Part shown: positions 6,184-11,687 of the stretch, in pieces
How positions within the stretch are numbered: the stretch's first letter is position 1
How the letters are laid out: each line of letters begins with the position of its first letter
Assembly (NCBI GenBank): GCA_903940375.1
Contig: CAJAKT010000306.1
Coordinates: forward strand, 1-11,687
Direction: 5' to 3'
Length of the DNA stretch: 11,687 nt
DNA from: an uncultured bacterium
GTDB lineage: Bacteria; Actinomycetota; Actinomycetes; S36-B12
Notes under the pieces: generated by a model
Seen by the model: only the letters and a program-made list of their open reading frames with translations
Databases searched by the model: none
Told to the model about the DNA's origin: nothing
Program-made: the position numbers and the translations under genes

Positions 6184-7137
6184 TTACGCGGGGGTGGGGA
6201 GAGTCGGCGCCTCGTTCATGAACGCGACCGTCGACTCCAGATCCTTGATGCCGGCGTCCGAGCCAAGGCCCGTCGCAACCAAGCTGCCGCACGCACTCGC
6301 CAACCTGGCGGCTTCCGTCAACGACCAACCACTCGCAGTTCCCCAAATGAAGCCCGCGTCATATGCGTCGCCGCAACCCGTGGTGTCGACGACATCGACC
6401 CGGTAGGCCGGAATGAGGATCTCCTCCTCGCCCAGGCGGTGGATGCTTGAGCCATCGGCGCCCATCTTGAGGATCACCGTTCCCACCCCTTGATCAAGGA
6501 AGAACGTCGCGATCTCGGCGCGAGTGCTCAGTCCCGTGACCATCTCCGCCTCTTCGATGTTGGGCATGAAGTAGTCAAGATGAGGAAGGGAGGGCCGCAG
6601 GGTCTCGTCGAGGCCCGGCTTATTCACTCCGAGCACATCCATGGTGGTGATCACCCCGCCTGCCCGGGCCGCCGCGAGGACTCGTGCGGCATCGTCACCA
6701 TCGAACATCGGCATCAAGAACGTGCCACCCACATGCACCACGTCGAACGTCGGCAGCAAGTCGAAATCCACATCATCGGCGCAGAACTTCGCATTCGCCC
6801 CCATGACATGCAACGCCGGTCGCTCTCCATTGGGGCGGATGGGAAGCATGGTGGCGGACGTCTGAACCCCCGCCTTCTCGACCATGCCCGACGAATCCAC
6901 CCCATAGCGGCGCAGGATTCCCCGAACAACATTGCCAATCTCATCGTCGCCGGTAGCCCCGATGCTCACCACGTCGGCTCCGAGCTTGGCCAGATCAACC
7001 GCCGTCCCGCCGGCCGTACCCGCCACGGTTACCCGGATTTCGTCGAGCAAGGAAATGTTCTGGCCAGGGGGTATCTCCGAAACAGGCCGACCCAGCACGT
7101 CAAGAATGTGCACTCCGATACTCGCAACGCGAACCAC
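6184..7137 (-). CDS. PfkB-family (ribokinase-like) sugar kinase
   Basis: The 317-residue protein has the normal PfkB length and fold markers. AGTAGGTAVDLAKLGADV (39-56) is the N-terminal glycine-rich substrate-binding region, PNIEEAEMVTG (192-202) is the NxxE-type region, and DTTGCGDAYDAGF (251-263) is PfkB signature 2, with D257 the catalytic base. The usual DTxGAGD Ala is Cys255. ATP-dependent phosphorylation of a sugar or sugar-acid hydroxyl is expected, with the acceptor unknown. It is the only sugar kinase here besides DhaK/DhaL and could make the phosphorylated substrate of the RLP or transketolase; described apionate pathways use a DUF1537-type kinase instead, not seen in the window. 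It starts at GTG 7137, preceded by GAGGG; no in-frame ATG lies upstream close by. It is divergent from the gfo gene and sits 131 bases upstream of the cupin gene. Confidence 0.87.
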   Translation of the reverse strand: MVRVASIGVHILDVLGRPVSEIPPGQNISLLDEIRVTVAGTAGGTAVDLAKLGADVVSIGATGDDEIGNVVRGILRRYGVDSSGMVEKAGVQTSATMLPIRPNGERPALHVMGANAKFCADDVDFDLLPTFDVVHVGGTFLMPMFDGDDAARVLAAARAGGVITTMDVLGVNKPGLDETLRPSLPHLDYFMPNIEEAEMVTGLSTRAEIATFFLDQGVGTVILKMGADGSSIHRLGEEEILIPAYRVDVVDTTGCGDAYDAGFIWGTASGWSLTEAARLASACGSLVATGLGSDAGIKDLESTVAFMNEAPTLPTPA

Positions 7138-7171
7138 TGGGATCCCTCACTCTCATTCCGGCTTGAGTAGG

Positions 7172-7182
7172 TCGTATGACAA
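7172..7182 (-). promoter_or_regulatory. Candidate GntR-type operator, site 3 (pfkB promoter)
   Basis: Read toward pfkB the site is TTGTCATACGA, preceded by AAG as in AAGTTGTCATACGA. It matches TNGTNNNACNA fully and shares GTTGTCATAC with site 2. The -10-like hexamer TACGAC occupies the same place within it as TACAAT does in site 2. It is about 35 bases upstream of the pfkB GTG start. No convincing -35 was found. Confidence 0.45.
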
Positions 7183-7245
7183 CTTATCTCTCGCCGGATC
7201 GTACCCACAAGACCCCGCTTAGGGGAGGACGTTCGAGGGGTTTAC

Positions 7246-7275
7246 CTGACTCCCAGCCAAGATTCGTCCTACAAC
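7246..7275 (+). promoter_or_regulatory. Predicted promoter and GntR-type operator (site 4) of the gfo-epimerase operon
   Basis: A CTGACT -35-like hexamer (7246-7251), an 18-base spacer and a TACAAC -10-like hexamer (7270-7275) precede gfo. The operator TCGTCCTACAA (7264-7274) overlaps the -10, as at the other sites, and matches TNGTNNNACNA. It would leave a leader of roughly 90 bases before the ATG at 7375. The 9-mer CGTCCTACA within it recurs before dhaK at 10282-10290. Confidence 0.45.
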
Positions 7276-7302
7276 ATCGGAACCCATTCGCTACGATCCG
7301 AA

Positions 7303-7329
7303 CAGCGGCGTTGCCGCCCCAAGCCGCTG
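7303..7329 (+). repeat. Hairpin-forming segment in the gfo leader
   Basis: CAGCGGC (7303-7309) pairs exactly with GCCGCTG (7323-7329) across 13 bases. The same left arm can instead pair as GCGGC (7305-7309) with GCCGC (7313-7317) over a 3-base loop. The two structures exclude each other and lie between the predicted transcript start and the ribosome site (AGGAG at 7358-7362). Such pairings arise easily in GC-rich DNA, so any role is uncertain. Confidence 0.3.
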
Positions 7330-7374
7330 CCTGAATTTCGTCCGGATCGCATACATCAGGAGAGACGGGTACCG

Positions 7375-8553
7375 ATGAAGACCACACTCGGTGTCGGCAT
7401 GGTCGGCTACTCCTTCATGGGTGCCGTGCACTCGCACGCCTGGCGCACGGTGCACCGCGTCTTTGACGTCCCCGTCGAACCGGCCATGGTCGCCGTCTGC
7501 GGGCGCGACGCTGCCGCGGCGCAACGAGCCGCGGAGAAATTTGGCTGGCAGTCAACCGAAACGGACTGGCGAGCTCTCATCGCCCGACCAGACATCGACA
7601 TCGTCGATATCTGCACCCCAGGGTCATCACACGCCGAAATCGCCATCGCCGCTCTCGCTGCCGGAAAGCATGTCTTCTGCGAGAAGCCCCTCGCCACCAC
7701 CGTGGCTGAGGCAGAGCGAATGGCGACCGCAGCTGCGGAGGCGCAGTCACAGGGAATCCTCTCCATGGTCGGGTTCAACTACCGTCGAGTCCCTGCTCTG
7801 GCGCTGGCCCGCGAGTTGATCCGCGAAGGACGGCTCGGCGTGATCCGGGAGGTGCGCTCTGCGTACCTGCAGGACTGGATCGCAGATCCGGATTTCCCGC
7901 TCGTGTGGCGTCTCAAGAAAGAGGAGGCGGGCGCGGGCGCGCTCGGTGACATCGGCTCCCACATCATTGACGCGAGCCAGTTCCTCGTCGGCAGCAACAT
8001 CATCGGGGTCAGCGGCCTCCTGGAGACCTTCATCAAGGAACGTCCCCTGGGACAAATGACTGACGGACTACGCGCCGAAAGCACCACCGGTCAGCGTGAG
8101 ATGGGCGCGGTCACCGTCGATGATGCTGCCCTCTTCACTGCTCGCTTCGCGGGCGGTGCTATCGGTAGCTTCGAGGCCTCGCGCTTCGCGGTTGGCCGCA
8201 AGAACGGAATGAGCATCGAGGTCTACGGCTCCAAGGGCAGCCTCGTCTTCAACTTCGAGTCGATGAACGAATTGATGTTCCACGACCACACACTCGATCC
8301 GCTCGAGGCAGGGTTCCGGCGGATTCTTGTCACCGAGGCAGGACATCCCTATCTTGAGGGGTGGTGGCCGCCGGGACATGTCATTGGATACGAGCACACC
8401 TTCACCAATGAGTTGAAGGACTTCCTGGACTGCTTGGCGTCCAAGACGCCCCCAGAGCCTTCCTTCGCCGACGGGCTCCAGGTGCAACGCGTCCTGGAGG
8501 CTGTCGAAACCAGTTCTGATTCGAGGTCATCCTGGACAGACGTTAAGGAGTGA
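7375..8553 (+). CDS. Gfo/Idh/MocA-family NAD(P)-dependent sugar dehydrogenase
   Basis: The 392-residue protein has the standard two-domain plan: an N-terminal Rossmann fold with GVGMVGYSFMGAVHSHAW (6-23), then the cofactor- and substrate-binding CEKPLATT (102-109, with K104 of the EKP motif). A C-terminal alpha/beta domain holds GALGDIGSHIIDA (188-200), with D192 and H196 as the likely catalytic pair. Members oxidise a secondary or anomeric hydroxyl of sugars, inositols or glycosides using NAD(P). As I recall, D-apiose dehydrogenase ApsD also belongs to this family, which would fit the RLP/LerI/DerI context, but 3-keto-glycoside chemistry is an equal alternative with the TIM-barrel enzyme encoded next. 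The start is ATG 7375, ten bases after AGGAGAG. The downstream gene begins 7 bases after its stop, with its ribosome site inside the gfo 3' end. Confidence 0.87.
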   Translation: MKTTLGVGMVGYSFMGAVHSHAWRTVHRVFDVPVEPAMVAVCGRDAAAAQRAAEKFGWQSTETDWRALIARPDIDIVDICTPGSSHAEIAIAALAAGKHVFCEKPLATTVAEAERMATAAAEAQSQGILSMVGFNYRRVPALALARELIREGRLGVIREVRSAYLQDWIADPDFPLVWRLKKEEAGAGALGDIGSHIIDASQFLVGSNIIGVSGLLETFIKERPLGQMTDGLRAESTTGQREMGAVTVDDAALFTARFAGGAIGSFEASRFAVGRKNGMSIEVYGSKGSLVFNFESMNELMFHDHTLDPLEAGFRRILVTEAGHPYLEGWWPPGHVIGYEHTFTNELKDFLDCLASKTPPEPSFADGLQVQRVLEAVETSSDSRSSWTDVKE

Positions 8554-8560
8554 TGGGCAG

Positions 8561-9568
8561 ATGGCACGCAAGATTGCACTTCTCACGGCACAGTGGGCAG
8601 ACGTTCCCTTCGAGACGATGTGTGAGTTAGCCAGCGGCTGGGGATACGACGGTCTCGAGCTTGCCTGCTGGGGTGAGCACTTCGACGTTCAGCGCGCGCT
8701 GAAGGAAGACGGGTACGTCACCTACATCAAGGACACTCTCGCGAAGAACAACTTGGAGATCCACTCCATTGCGAGCCACTTGGTGGGTCAGGCGATCTGC
8801 GACCATCCCATCGACGAACGGCATCAGGGCATTCTGCCCGGACGCATCTGGGGCGACGGCGAAGCCGAGGGTGTTCGGCAGCGCGCAGCGGAGGAGATGA
8901 AGGACACTGCGCGAGCGGCGGCGTTGCTTGGCGTGACGAATGTCGCCGGTTTCACCGGGTCGTCGATCTGGCACACCGTTGCGATGTTTCCCCCTGCCCC
9001 CGCAAGCATGATCGAACGCGGCTATCAGGACTTCGCCGACCGGTGGAATCCCATTCTCGATGTCTTCGACGAAGTCGGCGTCCGGTTTGCCATCGAGGTT
9101 CATCCGAGCGAAATCGCCTACGATTACTGGACGACCCAGCGCACACTCGAGGCCATTGACTACCGGCCAGCGTTTGGCATCAACTTCGACCCAAGTCACT
9201 TCCTCTGGCAAGACCTCGACCCGGCCGGCTTCATCTGGGACTTCCGAGACCGGATCTACAACGTCAACCTCAAGGAATGCCGCAAGCGCCTCGATGGCCG
9301 CAACGGCCGACTCGGCTCGCATCTGCCGTGGGGCGACCCGCGACGCGGTTGGGACTTCGTCAGCGTCGGCCACGGGCAAGTGCCGTGGGAGGACATCTTC
9401 CGCATGCTCAATGCGATCGACTATCAGGGTGCCATTGCCGTGGAATGGGAGGACGCCGGTATGGACCGCCTCCTCGGAGCCCCCGAGGCGCTGGAGGTGG
9501 CGCGAGGCTACGCCCGAATCGAGCCCTCTGCGGCCTCATTCGACGCGGCATTCTCGGCCAACGACTGA
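8561..9568 (+). CDS. Sugar phosphate isomerase/epimerase-type TIM-barrel protein (AP_endonuc_2 / xylose-isomerase-like)
   Basis: The 335-residue protein resembles the xylose-isomerase-like TIM-barrel family. YDGLELACWGEH (29-40) is the early strand. FAIEVHPSEIA (176-186) holds metal ligand E179. FGINFDPSHF (205-214) holds D210 and H213, and AIAVEWEDAGMD (291-302) holds E295. The strand that usually reads VHxKD is VNLKEC (235-240), so a metal-binding His seems replaced by Asn236. Relatives include inosose dehydratase IolE, ketose 3-epimerases, the apionate-pathway decarboxylase OiaC and 3-keto-glycoside-cleaving enzymes, so the reaction is open. Pairing with a Gfo/Idh/MocA dehydrogenase 7 bases upstream suggests that it acts on the keto-sugar made by that enzyme. 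The start at ATG 8561 follows AAGGAG; an ATG at 8553 is out of frame. Confidence 0.85.
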   Translation: MARKIALLTAQWADVPFETMCELASGWGYDGLELACWGEHFDVQRALKEDGYVTYIKDTLAKNNLEIHSIASHLVGQAICDHPIDERHQGILPGRIWGDGEAEGVRQRAAEEMKDTARAAALLGVTNVAGFTGSSIWHTVAMFPPAPASMIERGYQDFADRWNPILDVFDEVGVRFAIEVHPSEIAYDYWTTQRTLEAIDYRPAFGINFDPSHFLWQDLDPAGFIWDFRDRIYNVNLKECRKRLDGRNGRLGSHLPWGDPRRGWDFVSVGHGQVPWEDIFRMLNAIDYQGAIAVEWEDAGMDRLLGAPEALEVARGYARIEPSAASFDAAFSAND

Positions 9569-9578
9569 ACACACCCGG

Positions 9579-9593
9579 CCCACACGGCGTGGG
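9579..9593. terminator. Possible bidirectional terminator hairpin between convergent genes
   Basis: CCCAC (9579-9583) and GTGGG (9589-9593) form a 5-bp stem with a 5-base loop in the 37-base gap between the convergent epimerase and lipoprotein genes. There is no U-run, so the claim rests on position and symmetry only. Confidence 0.3.
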
Positions 9594-9605
9594 GAACCTG
9601 CATCG

Positions 9606-10181
9606 TTACGAGGCTGACGGGCTCTGCGCCGCACCGCTGGGTGCCACAGGACTCGCGGTCGCCGCGACCGCGGGGATTCCCTTGCACAGCGCTGTGTAGA
9701 AATCCATCATCGTCTCGGCCTTCCCGTTGAAGGCCTTGGCAAGATCGGTCGATGTCGCTGATGCCGGAAAACCCTGGTCGGGCCCCGTGCCAGAGATGAC
9801 GTAGTTCTCGCCCACGACAATCACCCTGCCCATCGTCGGGGAGGCCAGCGATTCCCTGGTCACCGCGTCGCAGTCCTTACGCAGATTCAGTACGTAGCTG
9901 ATCGGATCGTCCTGCAGTAGAACCTGAAAGCCCTGGCACAGGATCAAAGACCCGCCAAGTGGCTTCTTCGTCACGGGATGCTCAGTAATCACCTGCTTGA
10001 GGTTATTGGACACGTCGAACCCGCAGTCGAATCCGGCGTTGGTCACGTCGGTGATGACCTCGTCGGATCGGTTCCACTTGCCGTCGAAGGTCGCCTGTTG
10101 CCCAGAGCAGCCGGTTACGACGAGTCCCACCACTGCTGCAAGTACCGAAGCGATCACGGCTCGGTGCCGAACTCGTAGCAT
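9606..10181 (-). CDS. Small secreted lipoprotein of unknown function
   Basis: The 191-residue protein has a clear lipoprotein signal: basic MLRVRHR, a hydrophobic stretch (about 8-22) and lipobox VVTGC, with C25 the lipidated cysteine. The mature part contains four more cysteines (C53, C82, C104, C166), which could form two disulfides outside the membrane. It ends in a low-complexity Ala/Pro/Ser tail (about 170-191). I recognise no domain; the size and plan recall small mycobacterial-type surface lipoproteins, which is only a general likeness. The ATG at 10181 follows GAGGAG. It is transcribed against the metabolic genes on both sides and none of the candidate operators lies at its own start, so it may be unrelated to the pathway. 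Alternatively it could be a surface protein helping substrate capture, which nothing in the sequence shows. Confidence 0.8.
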   Translation of the reverse strand: MLRVRHRAVIASVLAAVVGLVVTGCSGQQATFDGKWNRSDEVITDVTNAGFDCGFDVSNNLKQVITEHPVTKKPLGGSLILCQGFQVLLQDDPISYVLNLRKDCDAVTRESLASPTMGRVIVVGENYVISGTGPDQGFPASATSTDLAKAFNGKAETMMDFYTALCKGIPAVAATASPVAPSGAAQSPSAS

Positions 10182-10280
10182 CTGGGCTCCTCGACGAGCG
10201 TCTCCGAGAGGGGTGACAGGGCTCGGAAACCCTGCCCAGTCATCGTTCCGAGGGCGAGACTACCTCACCAATCACATGCG

Positions 10281-10291
10281 ACGTCCTACAT
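10281..10291 (+). promoter_or_regulatory. Weak candidate operator, site 5 (upstream of dhaK)
   Basis: ACGTCCTACAT keeps the core CGTCCTACA of site 4 but mismatches the TNGTNNNACNA pattern at both end positions. Its TACATC -10-like hexamer (10287-10292) would start a leader of about 95 bases, close to that of gfo. No good -35 was found. The rest of the 212-base gap between the lipoprotein and dhaK starts shows only a short CAGGG/CCCTG inverted repeat (10217-10234). Confidence 0.25.
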
Positions 10292-10393
10292 CTTCCCTTA
10301 GACTTCTCGCACGCACCACGCCGCGGTCGCCGGCGCCGTCGGTCCGATAACACCGACCGCGCACCGTGTCAGCCGCCGTTCGGGAGGTCACTC

Positions 10394-11386
10394 GTGAAGA
10401 AACTCATCAACGACCCATTCGACATGGTGGAGGAGATGGTCGACGGCTTCATCTCCGCCAACGACGACATCATCAGGCGAGTGGGGCGACGGAGCATCGC
10501 ACGGCTGGCCAGCCCCATCCCGGGCAAGGTTGGCATCGTTGTCGGAGGTGGATCAGGGCACCTGCCCGCATTTGCCGGTTACGTGGGTTCCGGGATGGCC
10601 GACGCCGCCGCCTTCGGCAACGTGTTCGCCTCACCGCCAGCCAAGCCCATCATCGAGGCTACTCAGGCCTGCGACTCCGGAGCGGGCGTCCTGTACCTGT
10701 ACGGCAACTACGCGGGTGACTGCCTGAACTTCGACAAGGCTCAGGACAGGTGCCGCGAGATGGGGCATCAGGTGCAGACCGTCGTCCTGAACGACGACGT
10801 TGCGTCGGCACCTCCGGAGGACAAGCATCGACGTCGCGGAATCGGTGGTCTCTTCTGGGTGTTCCGCATCGCCGGGGCCAAGGCCGAAGAAGGTGCTCCC
10901 CTGGACGCAGTCGTCGAGATCGCCCACCGGGCCAACTCGAGCACTCGAACGATCGGTGTCGGTTTGACCTCGTGCACGGTGCCCGCCAATGGCCACCCGA
11001 CCTTCGACCTCGGCGACGACGAACTCGAACTCGGTCTCGGCATTCATGGCGAACCAGGCATGGAACGCAAGAAGATCGGACCGGTCGACGACCTGATCGA
11101 GGAGATGTTCGCAGTCTTGCTGGGCGACGTCGAATTCCGTGGGCATGAAGTGGCCCTGTCCGTCAATGGGATGGGCGGGACGCCGGCCGAGGAACTGTAC
11201 GTGGTCTACCGCAAGGCCAAGGAGATCTGCGATCGCGAGGGCATCACCATTCGCCACAAGATGGTCGGCGAACTTGTTACAGCCCTCGAGATGGCGGGCG
11301 CCTCGATCAGCCTCACCCTTTTGGACGACGAGATGAACACTCTGCTCGGCACGCCAGTGAACACCTGCATGTACAAGAAGCCGTGA
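10394..11386 (+). CDS. dhaK: DhaK-type dihydroxyacetone (or erythrulose) kinase subunit
   Basis: The 330-residue protein is a standard-length DhaK, the substrate-binding subunit that holds the ketose by a covalent hemiaminal bond to histidine. GGGSGHLP (51-58, with H56), YGNYAGD (103-109, with D109) and GLGIHGEPG (214-222, with H218) give the complete set, at the same numbers as in E. coli DhaK. The Glu of the common GGGSGHEP is Leu57. The start is GTG 10394, after GGGAGG. DhaL begins 20 bases downstream. Whether the phosphoryl donor is ATP (with DhaL) or a PTS protein (with DhaM) cannot be decided, because the window ends. In this locus the substrate may be dihydroxyacetone set free by the transketolase, or L-/D-erythrulose as for the DhaK-related LerK and DerK of mycobacterial tetritol pathways; the residues seen do not separate these. 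Confidence 0.9.
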   Translation: MKKLINDPFDMVEEMVDGFISANDDIIRRVGRRSIARLASPIPGKVGIVVGGGSGHLPAFAGYVGSGMADAAAFGNVFASPPAKPIIEATQACDSGAGVLYLYGNYAGDCLNFDKAQDRCREMGHQVQTVVLNDDVASAPPEDKHRRRGIGGLFWVFRIAGAKAEEGAPLDAVVEIAHRANSSTRTIGVGLTSCTVPANGHPTFDLGDDELELGLGIHGEPGMERKKIGPVDDLIEEMFAVLLGDVEFRGHEVALSVNGMGGTPAEELYVVYRKAKEICDREGITIRHKMVGELVTALEMAGASISLTLLDDEMNTLLGTPVNTCMYKKP

Positions 11387-11406
11387 GCGACGAGAGGTCT
11401 CCTACC

Positions 11407-11687
11407 ATGGCAAGCATTGACGGCACCGCGCTCGCGGCGATCCTCGACCAGATGGCATTGGACGTTGAGGCGCAGAAGGACTACCTCTGCGAACTTGATG
11501 GAGCCGTTGGTGACGGCGACCACGGGGTCAGCATGACCATCGGCATGCGGGCGGTCCGACGTGCTCTGGCGGACCTGCCCGGTTCACCTAGCCCTTCAAA
11601 GGTCTTCCAGGCAGCTTCGGACGCATATGCGGACGAGGTGGGTGCAACCATCGGGCCCCTCTACGAAGTCGCATTCACAGCGGCCGC
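11407..11687 (+). CDS. dhaL: DhaL-type nucleotide-binding kinase subunit, cut by the window end
   Basis: The open frame begins at ATG 11407 after GAGAGG and runs off the right edge, giving the first 93 residues of a roughly 200-residue protein. VGDGDHGVSM (about 35-44) is the DhaL aspartate motif that binds two Mg ions and the nucleotide. The glycine-rich loop that usually reads GG-(T/S)-S-G-xLYG is here GATIGPLYEV (about 80-89), so the second Gly, the phosphate-contacting Ser and the Gly after Tyr are changed. DhaL carries the ADP/ATP that phosphorylates the ketose bound on DhaK. The changed loop may mean altered donor use or simply a divergent branch of the family. Confidence 0.85.
   Translation, partial: MASIDGTALAAILDQMALDVEAQKDYLCELDGAVGDGDHGVSMTIGMRAVRRALADLPGSPSPSKVFQAASDAYADEVGATIGPLYEVAFTAA

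Noticed and set aside
6053..6346. N-terminal extension of the cupin
   Set aside because: It would overlap the pfkB gene and cross the predicted promoter and operator; ATG 6052 has GAGGAG at a good distance.
6490..7170. 226-residue plus-strand frame opposite pfkB
   Set aside because: His/Arg-rich composition with no motif; it is the antisense shadow of a clear PfkB kinase in GC-rich DNA.
1..11687. CRISPR arrays, tRNA or rRNA genes, insertion sequences
   Set aside because: No regularly spaced direct repeats, no cloverleaf-like segments, and no transposase motif or paired terminal repeats were found on either strand.

Overview
The window is GC-rich, tightly packed DNA with frequent GTG starts, GTGA/ATGA gene overlaps and a lipobox lipoprotein. 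This points to a high-GC Gram-positive organism (Actinomycetota); I cannot place it more finely. Nearly everything in it belongs to one carbohydrate-catabolism locus built from enzymes for small, possibly branched, sugar phosphates.

Layout. Positions 69-290 hold a broken histidine-phosphatase fragment. Positions 339-3366 (+) are a translationally coupled trio: transketolase N-half, transketolase C-half and a RuBisCO-like protein (RLP). Positions 7137-3399 (-) are a convergent series: PfkB sugar kinase, cupin, LsrF-type thiolase/aldolase, a TIM-family isomerase of the LerI/EryH type and an RpiB-family isomerase of the DerI/EryI type. Positions 7375-9568 (+), divergent from the kinase, are a Gfo/Idh/MocA dehydrogenase and an AP_endonuc_2-type TIM-barrel isomerase/epimerase. 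Positions 10181-9606 (-) encode a small lipoprotein of unknown function. Positions 10394 to the right edge (+) are dhaK and a dhaL cut by the window end. No transporter or transcription factor lies inside the window.

How the genes may work together (inference). In described D-apiose/D-apionate catabolism, an RLP (OiaX) decarboxylates 3-oxo-isoapionate 4-phosphate to L-erythrulose 1-phosphate. LerI and DerI then convert that to D-erythrulose 4-phosphate and D-erythrose 4-phosphate. This locus carries an RLP, a LerI-like and a DerI-like protein together, so a C4 ketose-phosphate exit route is the best-supported reading. The split transketolase could use the erythrose 4-phosphate, or cleave a branched ketose as in the apulose-4-phosphate transketolase route. 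DhaK/DhaL would phosphorylate released dihydroxyacetone or erythrulose. The LsrF homologue, the PfkB kinase in place of a visible DUF1537 kinase, and the cupin do not fit a pathway I know, so the whole may be an undescribed variant.

Regulation. A short motif, TTGTC(A/C)TACAA or close variants, lies over the predicted -10 region upstream of the transketolase, cupin, pfkB and gfo transcription units, with a weaker copy before dhaK. It matches the TNGTNNNACNA operator type of FadR-subfamily GntR repressors. This suggests one regulon controlled by a GntR protein encoded outside the window.
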